Positions 35,833-49,300 are shown, numbered from the stretch's first letter. The stretch: 64,000 nucleotides of DNA from Protula sp. h YS-2021 (GCA_949752745.1 OX457027.1:14539556-14603555), one strand, 5' to 3'. Notes: generated by a model from the sequence alone, not told the origin. Numbers and translations: made by a program.

Positions 35833-36133
35833 ATGAGTAAAATATCTTCTAGACGCACAAGCCATAACTCCAATTATACCCGCCTACCTCCCCATCAATT
35901 GGGATCGTCTGGTACGATACCTTCGGCATGGTTCGATCACATGACAGGAACTGCAACGACGCGGGTTGGTCGGACGGTTGGCAAGCATGATAAGCATATT
36001 AAAACAGCACCTGCTAGGGGTACTCATGTATCGAGGTTTACCCATAAAAATCTTTTCTTCTGGATCGCAACGACCAATGTCAACAAATTGGAAAACCCAT
36101 AGAGATGGCTTGTACGTCTACAAGAAATTTTAC
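35833..36133 (-). repeat. Right inverted terminal repeat, DIRS copy 1
   Basis: Its reverse complement repeats the left end: CTATGGGTTTTCCAATTTGT, GTTGCGATCCA, GGGTAAACCTCGATACATG and CATGTGATCGAACCATGCC. The extremes of this segment are themselves an inverted pair (GAGTAAAATATCTTCTAGAC at the inner end, the same motif with two changes on the other strand at the outer end). Confidence 0.85.
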
Positions 36134-36140
36134 TCGTAAA

Positions 36141-39100
36141 AATGAGTGTTAAGAAATTAACTGCTTGTACAAATTTGCTTTTCTATGTCATTTTTCTTTC
36201 TTGGCATTATTGCCATACCACATTTACCACACAAAACGATGGTAGGGAAATAAGGCGGGGATGCTTTGAAGTTGTACTTTTCGTGGGAACCCAAACATTG
36301 GCTAGGCTTCATTAAATAATTGCAATCACATACGAATTATAGCTGGCCTGTGCGTTTTATATGTAAATATCTGGTGAGAAGGGGTACTTCTTCGTTTTTA
36401 AACATTTGGTACTCCGCATTTGGAAGTAGTTATAAACAGCCATGACAGGCATGGTAACAATTTATAAACTATTTGCCTTCACTCCCCTCCCCCAGTGGAT
36501 TCCTGCATTGCTTCGATATTTTGGCATTTAACATCAAAACAAGTTAAAACTGTAGTTCTTCCTACATGGTGTAAGAATATTTGCAGATCTGTTGTCTGCA
36601 AAAATTTGCATTGAGCGTGCTCGCTGGGTAATGACCCTGAACCTTATCGACACAGATAAAAGAATAAGAAGAAAATGAATCTTAATTTTTGACAGTATCG
36701 TAGCCATTACAATGGGTTTCAGTGTTCCAGTTTCCATCTAGAAATCCACACAACAATACTTTTTTCGGAATAATATACCGTAATTGAAAACTTGAAACTG
36801 GTGTTTCTAGTAACTGTTTACAGTTTGTTGTCAACCAACTGAACAGGCGGCATCGCCCATTGGTAATCACCTAACTGATTCAATCCCATCTTATGTGTCA
36901 GAGGACTAAGAAAGGGTACTTCAAGGATTTACATCTAAATAGATTTCTATAGATCTGGCAACATCGCCGCCATCGGTTACGTTTGGTACAAACCACATCC
37001 GACTGAAGTCACAATATCTGTCATTTCCAATATTACTTAGTGATGACAGCACTCTCAACAATAACAGCGATGCATTGTTTCCCGTCACGATGGCCGTCGG
37101 TCATGTCAACCTGTAAACACAAAAAGCCGTGCGAACACACCCTATGACTATTCCGGTGTTACACATATATCAAACATCACTGTTGGCTTTGGCATCCAAA
37201 GAATGCCGACTATTTCAAACTTGCGCGCACTCACAACCTTCGGTTTAGATAGCTCTGTGGACTTGTGAAATGAAGTTCCATATGTATCTGGTAACAACAA
37301 ACTTTCTTGACATTAGGCTTATTTCTGAGAACTCGTCAGCGAAAGCAGAATCCAGGACAGACTTGCTATTCCTATGCCTCACGTTTTAGAAGGACAAACA
37401 GAAGAAATGATAGCACTGTCGTCATATCAACTCCAAAGAAAACACAAAAACGAGCACAAAAATGTCGATTGCTCCATTTAAGCTCACGTAGAATCTATCA
37501 ACATTAGATTGATCTGATCCCGATACTTTGAATTGTTTTTGTTATTTTTTAGGTTAAGCAAACTGAATGAAGATGTGCGTGTAGGAGGAAAGCCAAGGAA
37601 TAACTTCGGAGACTGAAAACTGATAGGGATTTCCTCTGCCCTTTTTAAAGGAACAAAGAAAACAGTAACCAAGCCTATCAATTCGTTGTCAGTACGAGCA
37701 TCAGCGACACAACCAAATATCTTTAGATACAATGATTGAAAACCGCTAAAAAGAAGAAAAAAACAGATTCATCAGTTCCTTATCAATGTCTTAGAAATGA
37801 AAGCAGTTCTACCGCCATATCAGTCTCTATAATACTTTCAGAGACAATATAGTTTTCTTTTATTTAAGGTACATCAGTTCCCAGTTTCCATCGTTCAGTG
37901 ATTACCAAAGACTTACACTTGAATGCATTTGCCTCGTACCGTTATCGTTCTGTAAAGCCGATTTAGAAAGACCTTGCAAAATATAATTTAGAAGTTCAAT
38001 TCAATGAGCAGCGATCATATTGTCTTATCTTGTTTGGAAGTATATATATATAGCAAGTAAAATGTAGATACATTTACGACCGCTATTTCTTATCTACCAG
38101 GTGTTATATTGCATGGTTTCATTAAAACCCTGTACATGTATTCTTTCCTTTTGCTACGATTGTAATGCAATGGTCAAACACTTATTGTAACCTGTCACAC
38201 TGGGGTTTGTTAATATAATTCATGTTTAGCATTACAGTGGAGCTTTTTAAGCATCAAATGCTTCTTTTGCGAGGGATGAATTACCTGGACTGGTGTGATA
38301 GTTTGAGTAATTTCGTTTATGCTGACACTGCGAGTCATTGCATTATTTTGTGTCACTCACAAACTAGGACGGTTCATGAGCTATTACATTATTGATCATT
38401 AAACTTGTGTTTTCTTTTATGGAGCAAAAGGATATTTCTAAGCCATTTTTTAACTCAATAAAAGAGTAATTTTAAAATAGAGAACCGCCGGGGAAGCATT
38501 CGTACACAACTTGAGAGAAATCCGATAAATATTATCGACCAGGTAGCATTTCAGAAGTGGCCTAAAAAATCAAGCTTTTTGCTTGTTTAAGGGCATAGTT
38601 AAACAATTTTAGGAAAGACCAACGCGGACACAATTTTTATAATTTTTGCAGTTTGTAAAAAGGTATTGGCACGTCCTTTATATTGGACTGTTACCACTTA
38701 CATCCGAAACTGACGGATTAATGCGATTGATAATTCACTGCAATGAACTAAACATGGGAGGAGGGGTTCTTAATCTTCAAAGTGATGGGGATTTTTTTGA
38801 AGGCAGCACATAGGATAGATCCCAAAAAAACTGCAGAGAGACCTCGAGAGGAAGGGTTGAGAATCTGATAACATTTAATAAAGTATGCTGGGGAGCTAAA
38901 GCGGAATTTCAAAGTTATAACGGTCTGAGAAACCAAGTGATCATTGCTGTGTATGTTTTCGACATTTCTACCTTTAAAATGATATTAAGCAGATACCCCT
39001 GTCAAAGGCACAAATATTAGTTGCTTATGTAACAGTTCACTATTCACTGCTTAGCTAGCTAAAAGAATGCGCTAGGTTATCGTTCGTGTGCGGTGTAAAA

Positions 39101-41569
39101 TTATTATAAATAAAAAACATTAACTGAGACATATTTCGCCTCAAATTTCATACAGCACCAGAATGAATACCTCTCTCTCATCGACACACAAATCAAATTT
39201 CGATCTTTTAGCTAATCGAATTTATGGCGAGTTGTGCGGAAACGATTTTTTTATTATTCGTAGAAAAAAGCAAGCTGTACTTTAATTAGAAGTAATATTT
39301 AAGTTATTCGTAGATATGCGAGAGGTACTGCAAATTTGAAAGTACAGCAATTTTGAAGGTACAAATAAAAAACTGTATAGACAATAAAGAAATAATAAAA
39401 CTGCCAATTTGACCTTTTATTACATTAAAATTTCAGCTGTGGACACCCGGTATTAACAACACCCCTTCATTAAAGACTGTAAGTCTGTTTATAAATTTTA
39501 TTGGATACTAAATCAAACCTTGCATTTGGCACGTCATGCCAATTGTGTACGCAATGCCAAATACAGAATAATTATTCGGAATGTTCACTTACACTTGTCA
39601 TTTTTGTTTTCACCTGTGGTTAGTTAATTACTAAAGAAAGACTGGCAGCAAAGTAGACAAAGGTAATCAAAGTTGCAGCGGGCAAGAAAAAAGCTCGCAT
39701 TTCATACTCGTAGTTATTAAAATCAAAGTTGGGGTGGGAAAAGAAAAGCTCGCATCTCATGCTCGTAATTATTAAAAATGTCGCAAAATATATGTACAGC
39801 TTACATTTATTGATGTAAATTTTAAATCTACAAACTTTGTTACGTATAAAACAGGTAAACAAGAAATTTAGCCAATGCCGACTGGTTTAGCTTTCGAAAA
39901 TAAAAGAATTTTTTGCCCAGAAAAACTTTTGTCCAGAAGAGCAGAGCAAACTGGAGCAGAAAGTCTGTACGCAATCAGCATGAAGATCCGGAGTGCTTGA
40001 TGCCCGAGAACGTTTTTGGCTTGTTTTTGTTCAAATTTTTTCCTGTTCAGGTAAAATAAACCAGAATATCACATTAAACACTACCTGATAGTCATTCAAC
40101 TTACTTTTACTTACTTCCAATAAACATAAGCCTAATTACATTTACAATACTTCGATGTCGCAGTATTCAAAACATTGCTCCATACAAAATTTGAAGAATA
40201 TCATGCTTCTTTAAATACAGTCTGTAGAGAAAACGAAGGTTCAGAAATGCAATTTTCCTTCAAAAGCTCATCCAAGTCACTCTATTACAACACTCTTTGT
40301 ACTAAATCTCTTTTCGGATAACACTTTCTGATTTACCAGTACACAGAGATTCAAAATGCTTTTATATTGTTTCACATATCAAATAGTTTTTAAGTGTAGA
40401 AAAAATAAATGTTCAATGTTTTGTCGGTGGATGAAAAATAAAATCAAATATATATCTTTCAGTAGTTAAGCAGTTGGAATTGTTGTTTGAGAGATCAATA
40501 TTCTTTAAGATTTCAAACAACCAAGATTTTGTTACTTTACCTTTTCTTAACAAATGAAATACTCCATCTTTCCTATCCATGTTTCATATTTTCCACATAT
40601 AGTTTTCTTTGTTCTTCGTCTAACAAGTTTCACGCAATTTTATAACATTACGCAGCGTCTTGCGGGGTACAATTTTTCAAAAACAACAATCTCCAATATT
40701 CACTTCAAGAGACTCAATTGGACACAGGCTTCAGTTTTTAACAACAAAATCTCATCACAAAATGTTTTACTTTTAGCCTTTGAGATATCAAACACGTATC
40801 CTCTGACATATATTACGATTTTTTTTTAAAGTTTCCAGACGTTCGTTTCTCTTACTACAGTATTTGACGAAAGTTTGTATCTTTGTTGTAATTTTGCGCT
40901 GCAGAAAGAAATCCATTATATCTCAAAAAAATTATTTTGCTGTAAACGGAGTGAAAGAAAGCGAATTTTCTTGCTGATCCCGGAGATTTTTTAGGTATAT
41001 TACACCGTTATCATAAATATTTTGTGAAAAATATACTTTTGCCTCGAAATGTTTTTTTTTGTTGTTCCAGATAATGTATTCCTAATTCTCCGAATACATT
41101 AATATTCGTGCATTCTTAAAATTGGCTTTAAAAGATATAAGATATTCGGTTCTCCCATTTTTCAGTTTCATTCCATTCAAAACCTACCACCATGCACTAT
41201 AGCAAAACTATTTTCGTGTATTCATGACACCTTACATCTAAACTTTTCAACTAGCCTTCCTGGTATTTTGCTGTAAGGACATAATGTTTTACCTACGGTG
41301 ATTTCTATCCCAGTGCAAAGATGTTTAGGTCTTTTTGAATGCCATTTCTTACAGCCTATTGATTTGACAAGGAATGAATTAATTGCAAACTTTACAGCTT
41401 CTTGATAGCAAATATCGGACCACAACACTTAAATTTCTATGGCTCGTATGCCTGACAGAGGTTACTTAACATGTTATAAAAGTCTTCATGTTTAAAATGC
41501 CTTCAGTTTTGTATCACCGAGGACGAAAATCGTCTTATTGTGCACTTGATGACCTGTCTGTAATCCTTC
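36141..41569. other. 5.4 kb of intergenic DNA
   Basis: AT-rich, unique-looking. I find no exon, RNA gene or transposon protein. The only structure seen is a two-copy tandem repeat at about 39675-39780 (GAAAAGAAAAGCTCGCATCT type, with ATGCTCGTAATTATTAAAA) and a short TA run at about 38041. Confidence 0.5.
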
Positions 41570-41583
41570 TATATTATCCTTTT

Positions 41584-41860
41584 TAATTTCGAAAATATCG
41601 GCTTCTAGACTACGAAGCCATCAGTTTGGGTTTTCTAATGTGTTCAACATTGGTTATTGCGATCCATATCAATAAAATATTTTGTAGAACAAATGGCACC
41701 ACATGGATACCCTTAACAGATGCCCTGTTGCTATGTTTGCAATGCTTGGCAAACACCAATCAATCGGCGTCGGTGCAGTTCTGTCATGTGATCGAACCAT
41801 TCCCAACTTTTTGCGATCCGAGTGACAGGAGATTTTTCTCCGGTAAAATTTTCGTAAAAA
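41584..41860 (+). repeat. Left inverted terminal repeat, DIRS copy 2
   Basis: Begins TAATTTCGAAAATATCGGCT, then CTAGACTACGAAGCC and GGGTTTTCTAATGTG. Direct homologue of 32298-32545. Its first bases match the internal complementary region of copy 1 better than copy 1's own left end does. Confidence 0.8.
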
Positions 41861-42839
41861 TGACCGATCAAAATCAAGGTAAATGCATACCTTTTGGGTA
41901 TTATATTATATTTACGTATACTGTAAGTGTTATCTTGTTCGGTGTACGTTTTGACTAGTTTGCTGACTTTGCTGATTCTTACACGTGGTAGTTCTGGGTT
42001 TTGTGAGACCGGCTTTCATTCGGTAAATGCTTTCCTGCCATCAAGAACGTAGTATAGGTTTATGTGTAATAGGCAGTGAGATGGTTTCTGGGCGATTTTC
42101 TCAGTTTCAATTTCGAGGGTTTCCCTCATGGTCAGCAAACAGTTTCCATTGGGTCGGCTCTGCAAACAGGAACCCGCCACAGGTACGACGCCGCTCTGCC
42201 GACCACATGATCAATTCCTCACCGTTTCATATGAGGACAGACGGGTCGTTGCAACACCAACAGGTCAACTGGCAGATTGCTGTTGTCACGAGTCGCATTT
42301 GCAGCGACTCGCCGTTGTCACGAGTCGTGTTTGCAACGACTCGCTCTCGCAGCAATCCGCTGTTGAAGCGACTTGTGTTCATGACAGGTCGAACATGTGT
42401 CGAGTCATTGGTGAAGAGAAGCATGATTGCAGCAAGGTAAATCTGCAATCAACTATGGTTCGATTATGCTTTTGTTTCAGATAAACACTAGGCTGTACTG
42501 TCAAGGGTTGCGTGTGACGGATCGCTGCTGCAGCGACTGGCCCGTATTCCGGGCTGTGTTTGTCACGGGTTGTCTCAAGGTCGGGTCGCGTGTGCTACGA
42601 CTCGTGATTGGGCCAGGTCGTCGCTGGGACTGTAGTGACACTTGCTGCAGTGAGGGGTATCGGCATTAGGTCGTATGATGCACCTTATGCTTTATCTCTA
42701 AAACAATTTTAATGATATTATATGGACTTTTTTATCATTAATATATCCTGTTTATAGATTGTTGTCAGTGATTACCATATACTTATGTTGTTTGTTTGGT
42801 TGTAGATTCACTGACAATTACGGTCTCCTGCGCTCACAT

Positions 42840-44789
42840 CAAGCGTACCGGTGATGTACTGTTTTCCTGCGTCGCTGGGGGATTCAAACCATGCAAATTG
42901 GACAACCGTTGCGACTAGTGTGCACATCTGAACGATTCCATTTTCTCCTTCTTCCTACAACAGCAGGATTACCAGGATGCGGGCAAAAGGTCGCAAGCGT
43001 TCCAAGAGTGACAAGTCGTCTGCATTAACTCATACGTTTTCGCCATGACGCTTGCTACTGTGGTCCGACGGATACAAATGCACAGGGATCGACACAGCCG
43101 AGGAAACTCAATCCTAAAGCGCTTCCGCTGCTACTTGCAGAATCTGTGGTGTCGACACCGGGTGTTTATATTATGGATCCTGGTCAGGTAAATGTGACGC
43201 CACCCATAAAAACTTCTGTTGTGACTGCCTGCGATGTCTGCTTTACAGGTCCCCATTCAATCGGTGTTACACGCTCCTGTGATCAATGCTCTCACGCTGG
43301 AGACGAATACAATTCCTCACAAACTGTCTATCCAACAGTTAGATCTACTATTGCGGAGATGGATTTAAATATTTCTACCGCTGTGAAGCATGTTTTGTCT
43401 GGATCTTCTCGAAAACGAGAACTGTCCCCTTTCAAAAAGTTCGCTTTAAGTCTCAATTAAGTCTCAATCCTGACACATTACGACACGCCTCAGACGAGGA
43501 GCTCAAGATGTGATGCAGTCTTGCGTCCAAGTCAGGGTCGCTGGCGTCGGCAACATCACGTCTGAACGCGGTTCCGCCACTATTACGACCGCGTCGTCAG
43601 CGAAGGATATGTAACCGCCGCTCGATCCCCTCATGCACCTATACAGCCATTTGCGGGCAGTGGACACCGTCTATGTCGACATTCCATTTATTAGTTCTCC
43701 TCCTCAGCAGACATCTTGTCGTCCGGGGAAGAGAAGCCTGTGATTGTCAGTGATAATGAACACATTCAAACACACTTGACTCAAGCTGCTGAGAGTAATA
43801 TACCGTTATCGCTGGTAAAAATTACTGTGTCGCGTCCCGTTCTGCTGGTCCTTACCCACGCTGCATCGTCATAGATTTCGCACCCTATGTCGTTCCACGC
43901 CTCACAGCGGAATTATTACAAACGCTTTCGGTCGGGGCGCACTCCCATTCCTCCAGGCATTGAGGTTTTATCGAATGAATGGGAGACGTCGACTACCGAC
44001 TTTCGGCAGAGGATTTACCTTTTAAGACATTCTAAATTTCATTGCTGAAAACTCGTCTGCCTCGCTGCAGGTTAGTCGACCATCCTTTTTCTTTGCGGCT
44101 CAATCTCAACCACCGCCAAGGGAGGATTTTATGGGTTTGTCGACAGCTGTGTGTCAAATGTTTTACAGGCGCGCATGGACGAAATGCGGTTGTTATAGGA
44201 TGCTAGTCCATGTCACTGGTCGCGGTTACTGCTTTGAAAGGTGTAGCATGTGAAGACGGCGGCTTACCAGTCGAATGACGGAGTTTTACCAATTCAGTCA
44301 ATTGCGTATCCCAGAGACATGGCATGGTGGCTTTCAAAGGTCAATCCCGATTCCAATGTGCTATTAGCCGCATTCCAGGCCTTGAAAAAGTATGTTGACC
44401 ACGATGCCTACGCTTTATTCGATCGTGAGTTCGATTTTTTGGTGCTGAAGTTCCATGCATTTTTACTGTCGTCACTCGTAATTCTTCGCAGGGATCAAGT
44501 TCTACCGCATTCGAACGTCAGTGCAGAGGATACAAGAAAACTTCGCTTTGCTTCTATTGACAGGCAATCGGACTTATTCCCGCTAGAGATGTTGAAAAAT
44601 GTGATTGAAGCGGCACGGGTTAAATCACAGGACGCATTGATGCGCAGGGTTTTAACACCATGCACCTCTCAATCGGAGCAGCGACATTCAACCACCCCTC
44701 AGGAACGCAGTTTCAGTTTCAGTGCCAGTGGAAACGCCCCATTCAAAGAAACACTAGTTGGACACGAAAAAGCAGGCTGTTACTCCTAA
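42840..44789 (+). pseudogene. DIRS copy 2 gag-like remnant
   Basis: Frames at 43146-43460 and 44250-44789 with breaks between. The first holds STPGVYIMDPGQVNVT and an FKKFALSLN end. The second (about 180 residues) is mostly helical, with WWLSKVNPDSNVLLAAFQAL and FDREFDFLVLKFHAFLLSSL, followed by a Ser/Thr-rich end. It probably packaged the element's RNA; the start is not determinable. Confidence 0.65.
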
Positions 44790-44819
44790 ACATAAGTAGC
44801 AACTAATTAAAGTATGCGG

Positions 44820-45900
44820 CACAGATTGCAAGACGATCTCTGTCAGATGTTTTAGATTTCTGCGAAGAATTGGTTTTTCTATTTCGCAAATGTGCCGGAA
44901 GGAAGAAGGTTAAAGAAGTTTTGACAAGCTTTGCAAGCGTCAGGAGCTTCAAAAACATAGTCCGGTGGTTGCGTTGGGGTACCCCTTACCGTTTGCAAGA
45001 GACATGTCGGGTTGTCAGATCTTTCCGCCGCTTGTCAAACCTCCCAATCCTTCCTTGTTCATGTTGTACGTACACAAACCAGAGAAACAACTTGCGTTGC
45101 AAACAATGATTCAGGATCTGATAGAAAAGAAAGCTATAGAAAAGATGCCTACAGGCACTCACGAGTTTTCATGCGGGTCTTACTTGTTCTAAACAAAGTC
45201 GGGCAAATGGCGTCTTGTCATAGACTTGTCGCACCTCAGTCAATTTCTGCATCTCATATCAACTCTATGTTTCATCAAATCCACCCTAAATCAGGGCATA
45301 TGGGTTGCGTCAGTGGACCTGTATGAAGTACGAGGCGTCGCGTCGTTTTCTCGAGTGCAGGGGAACGGATCGGAATTATTGGTGTCTTGTCCTACCATTC
45401 GATTTGTCAACGGCACCACTTGTTTTTACCCAGGTGATGAAGATAGTCAAACGCTGGAGTCGACAAGTAGGTTTGCTACTATTCCAGTATCTCGACGATT
45501 GGTTGTTAGCAAACTCGAACAGGCAGCTCTTAACCCAGTTGGATATTCTACTGGGCTGGTTCGAGGTTCTGGGTTTGTTGGTCAATCGCAGCAAGTCGTA
45601 ATTGGTTCCAAATTAGACGATAGAGTTTTTGGGAGAACTGTTAGATTTTGCAAGCGCCAGAGCATTTTCCACACAAAGACGAATCCAAAAAAATCTCATT
45701 TCCGGGATCGTGTCTACACTCAAACCTCGTGTGTTCCAATTAGAGTCATTTCTAGGTCAATTAGTGGCAATGGAAAAGGCGAATTAGAAAGGTGTCATTT
45801 CCGGGAGTTTCAACGTGTTGTCTTGGTGTCGAGGCAGGTTGCCGGATCATCAATGCAGCTTTTCTTGTTGGCTCATCTCTCAGGGATATAGACTGGTAGT
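44820..45900 (+). pseudogene. DIRS reverse transcriptase remnant
   Basis: Pieces in three frames: VALGYPLPF and PPNPSLFMLY (44965-45192), SGKWRLVIDLSHL (about 45200), then, after a shift, WCLVLPFDLSTAPLVFTQV and FQYLDDWLL (45380-45530), which contains the catalytic Y-L-D-D in the wording characteristic of DIRS elements, and LGWFEVLGLLVNRSKS. The RT connection region continues to about 45890. Confidence 0.83.
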
Positions 45901-46014
45901 CGTGTAACCCATGGTGGTCGGGTCATCCCAGTCTTTTGATTGGTGTGTCCTTTTCTCTTCCCACTTCATTGAAGCAGGTGCAGACAGACACCTCTTGCAA
46001 CGGTTGAGGTTTCT

Positions 46015-46560
46015 TTTTTCCAGGGTCGAACGTGGAGTGGTCGCTGGCCGATATACGGACGACGGTTACATATCAATCTGCTGGAAATGAAGGCAGTTGT
46101 GATAGCTTATCAAACTCTGGTATATTTCTCGAGGGCCACGTGGCTCAGTTTCCTATAGATAATCAGACGGTAGTGTCTTATTTGTCCAAGCCGGGCGGCA
46201 CGCGTTTACCGACGTTGTCATGTCTCACCAAAAACATCCTATTGGTTGCTCGGGATTGTGGTTTTACCACTCAGCCCTCTCACCTTGCAGGCAGTCTTAA
46301 TGTTCTCCGGTACTTAGCTTCTCGGATGGACCAGCTTGTTCACACCGAGTGGGCATTAGCGGATTACAAGCTTCACTGGACTGCTTAGCAGTCTTCATTC
46401 CGTCCTCCGCAGGTGGATCTCTTTGCCAATCGTATCAATCATCGTCTTCCGGTGTACATGTCTCCGTTTCCGGTTACGGAGGCAATAAATGCGTTGTTGT
46501 ATCAGTGGCCCACGCAGGTGTTGTTTGCGCTTCCACCGTCGTCTCTCAAGATAAAGTTTC
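46015..46560 (+). pseudogene. DIRS RNase H and linker remnant
   Basis: DNQTVVSYLSKPGGTRLPTL (about 46160), HLAGSLNVLRYLASR where the usual catalytic-type Asp of the A-D-x-L-S-R motif has changed, and QLVHTEWAL are the DIRS RNase H end. Then VDLFANRINHRLPVYMSPFP (46413 onward) is the conserved linker that follows it. Confidence 0.78.
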
Positions 46561-46799
46561 TCACGAAGATTTGGCACGAGAGGCCCCGTTGTCTCTTGTT
46601 ACTACCAGCGATCTTCCAGAACTGTCTTGGTTTCCTTTCGGTGCGGTTACCGTGCCTCATGAGTCTTCCAATAACCCTGGAGTATGCCAGTCTGCGTCAA
46701 CCTCATTGGGAACATTACCCGAATCCTCTGTTGTTTCGACTCAAACTTTGGTGCATAAATTTGCCGTCCTAATATCCAAGGTTTCTCTCAGCGAGTAAT

Positions 46800-47440
46800 G
46801 CAAAGAATGGACAGGTGTACTTGTCACATTAGCGATTGTTCAAGTCATGGTATTTTGCTAGGGGTATCTGTCCTGTAGCAGCAACAGCAGTTGCAGGGGC
46901 CGACTTTATCCTTTATTTGTTCGGGGTCGGAAAGGTGTCGGTTAGATCGATTATGAAGTACCGGCTCTCACGTTTATTTTAAAGCTAGCATGATTTGTCC
47001 TCGTGTGATGTGTTGTCGGATTTGCTTAGGAAATTTCAGTTAGAACGACTATTTCTGACAGGACAGTGGTGCCTTGGAATTTGTCACTAGTTTTGAAATG
47101 TCTCACATCGCCACTTTTGCATCATTCTTTCATCTCAGACAAGCTACTTGCCTTAAAGTGCATATTTCTCGTGGCGGTAGCGTCTGGCGTGCGCCGCGGT
47201 GAAATACACGCCTTGCATGACTCTGTTAGTCAGGTCAATGGTTCATTGGAAGTGGTGGTCCTAAAACCATTACCGTCTTTTTTTGGGCAAGACGCACATT
47301 ATGACCAAAGGCCTAGGTACGTTTAAGCAAACTGTGATACCAGCCTTGTCGGGTGTGAGGTCACGTGGCGGTGTCGACACAGCGTCGTTATGCCCCTATC
47401 ATGCGCGTAAAATAACCGATCGGTAACTTATCGCAGCACG
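46800..47440 (+). pseudogene. DIRS tyrosine recombinase, truncated
   Basis: WNLSLVLKCLTSPL followed by LALKCIFLVAVASGVRRGEI (47066-47230) holds the first catalytic Arg in the A-S-G-x-R-R-x-E-I context of DIRS recombinases; LCPYHARK follows near 47380. The H-x-x-R and catalytic Tyr that should come next are not present before homology is lost, so it cannot recombine. Confidence 0.75.
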
Positions 47441-47515
47441 TTACAGCGTCGTTAAAAGGTCGAATTTAACTCGTATCTGTTTCAATCGTTTTTAGGTAAT
47501 GGTCATGTTTCGTTT

Positions 47516-48590
47516 TTAGCACTGACCACCAAGGTCAAGGTCAAACATTCTTAATTTTTAATTTTTCTCGGTCTTGCTACGTATTCCAAATGTTATTAGT
47601 AGCCTAGCGAGAAAAGAGAATTGTAGTAAAACCGCAAAAATGAGAAAATCCCATAAAAATAGTAACTTCAACTAAAAAAGTGAAACATTTGAATTAAAAC
47701 AATGTCATTTGGAAACTTTGCTACCCAATGGGAAAAATTGAAGCTCAGAAAACCTATTGAATACCTATCATGCATCCTACTTGATATCCGCTATTTGATA
47801 TCTGTCTACTTGTTTATATATAACATAAGTACAAGATTTAGTTTTACCATGACTGTATCGGATCTTTTTAATGTATTTAATTTGGTGCCTTCTGCAATAA
47901 AAAACGCAAAGAAATCGCAAAGAAAAAAATCGCGATTCTAACCAGATCTGCTTGTTTATTCTGCTTCATTTATTCGTGGGACATATATAACAATAAGATT
48001 TCCACTTAGTAATACTTCGGCCAAAAGGGACCTCTGAAATGACACAAGCCATGTTTTGATCTTCTCAAAATTCATAGCGCCGCGAACGACCTACATTTTT
48101 TCGAATCAAAACTTACTCTCTACGATATTTTTCTGGTATTTTGTGGTTTTGTAAAGAGGTACCACACACTTCCGAAACTAAATAGAATAGTGATGATTGT
48201 TCCATTCTGACTCCAAACTGCTAAAACGGTAATTTCTAATTAGAATGAGAAACAGGATTATTTCCTGACCGAAGCAATTAATAAATCACTGCATGGCATT
48301 GACATTTCACTAACTGCCAGCTCTTAGCTCTTGGATATTGGATTGTATTTTTTATCATTAAACTTTGAAGTTTTGTAAGTGAAACATGAAAATATTTGTT
48401 TTTCTTATAAATATAACTAAACTTCAGTGGATTTCCAAGCAATGTCATGTCCAAAGTGCTTGGTTCTTATTCCTAGTTTTTAAGAGTTTCTAGTAAGTAG
48501 GGTAGAAACAAGAGCTCTAGGCCTCCTATAAATTTTTTATAAAATTTTTCATGGGATTATGCCGCCTAGGGAGGTTGGTCTGACGTCATT
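47516..48590. other. Intergenic
   Basis: AT-rich sequence without a recognised feature. A GAGAAACAGGATTATTTCCT sequence at about 48247 resembles the motif repeated at 57550, 57690 and 59800. Confidence 0.5.
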
Positions 48591-48875
48591 ATGACGTCAC
48601 ATGTCTAAAAATAGATGTCTAACGTCATGAAGACGTTACATGTCTAAAAATAGATGTTGTAAAATTTTTCATGTCTAAAAACAGATGTAAAATTTTCCAT
48701 GTCTAAAAATAGATGTTGTAAAATTTCCCAGTCTGAAAATTGATGTAAATTTTCTATGTCTGAAATAGACGCTGTAAAATTTCCCAATCTAAAAATAGAT
48801 GTAAAATTTTCCATAGCGTTATGTCGCCTGGGGGGTGGGGGGGGGGGGGGGGGTCCTCGCATAGTATGTCCTGGG
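48591..48875. repeat. Degenerate AGATGT(TGT)AAAATTT repeat and poly-G
   Basis: About seven units alternating CATGTCTAAAAATAGATG with TTGTAAAATTT, between TTATGCCGCCTAGG (about 48557) and TTATGTCGCCTGGG (about 48820), then a G tract to about 48853. The two flanking GCCTRGG boxes suggest a repeat-bodied element. Confidence 0.65.
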
Positions 48876-49169
48876 GGTGGGGGTCATTCAACAAATACTT
48901 AAAGTTAAACTTTTAAAATTTTTGCTATAGATAAGGTTCATTTTGAAGGTATCTCTTCCATCCAAATTCCTTCCAAAATTATAGAAATTATCTGCCAGTA
49001 CTTTCCTTGATTTAGCATGTTCTAGTTTTAATTACTTCCAGATTTGCTCCCTTGTGCAAAATTAGAGTTCCTTGAAACTGAGGCTAATAGAATGGTTTAC
49101 AGCAAAGAATGATACCCCGATAACCAGTGGGGTATCCAGGTCAAATGGCGCCCGGGGCAAGCACCGAAA
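48876..49169. other. Intergenic, no feature recognised
   Basis: Nothing supported here beyond proximity to the transposase fragment on the right. Confidence 0.5.
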
Positions 49170-49300
49170 TTGCGCCCACACCCCCTAAAAACGTTAAAAA
49201 AAACATTTAAACTTTATCGTGGAGGAATAAAACACCTTCAAAAAGTAAGTCCAGAGGGATCATATTTAACAAGTAACATAAGACCTTATAACTGTGTACC

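Larger units (their letters stand above)
32285..36140 (+). mobile_element. DIRS-like retrotransposon, copy 1, internally deleted
   Basis: Inverted terminal repeats at about 32298-32545 and 35833-36133, an internal complementary region at about 35690-35806 and a gag-like region give the DIRS plan of inverted ends plus an internal region matching both ends. RT, RNase H and tyrosine recombinase are missing: homology to copy 2 stops near 35130 and the ending region follows. Both outer ends are preserved, so it could have been mobilised in trans as a short non-autonomous derivative. Confidence 0.82.
41570..47515 (+). mobile_element. DIRS-like retrotransposon, copy 2, coding but right-truncated
   Basis: Same orientation and family as copy 1: the left end and leader (41584-42670) and gag (42840-44790) match copy 1 in order. 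It retains RT, RNase H and a tyrosine-recombinase start. After about 47515 the family resemblance ends and I find no right inverted repeat. Multiple stops and shifts show it is inactive. Confidence 0.82.

Noticed and set aside
47066..47326. Functional tyrosine recombinase
   Set aside because: Only the first catalytic Arg region is present; the HxxR and Tyr region is missing and the frame is broken.
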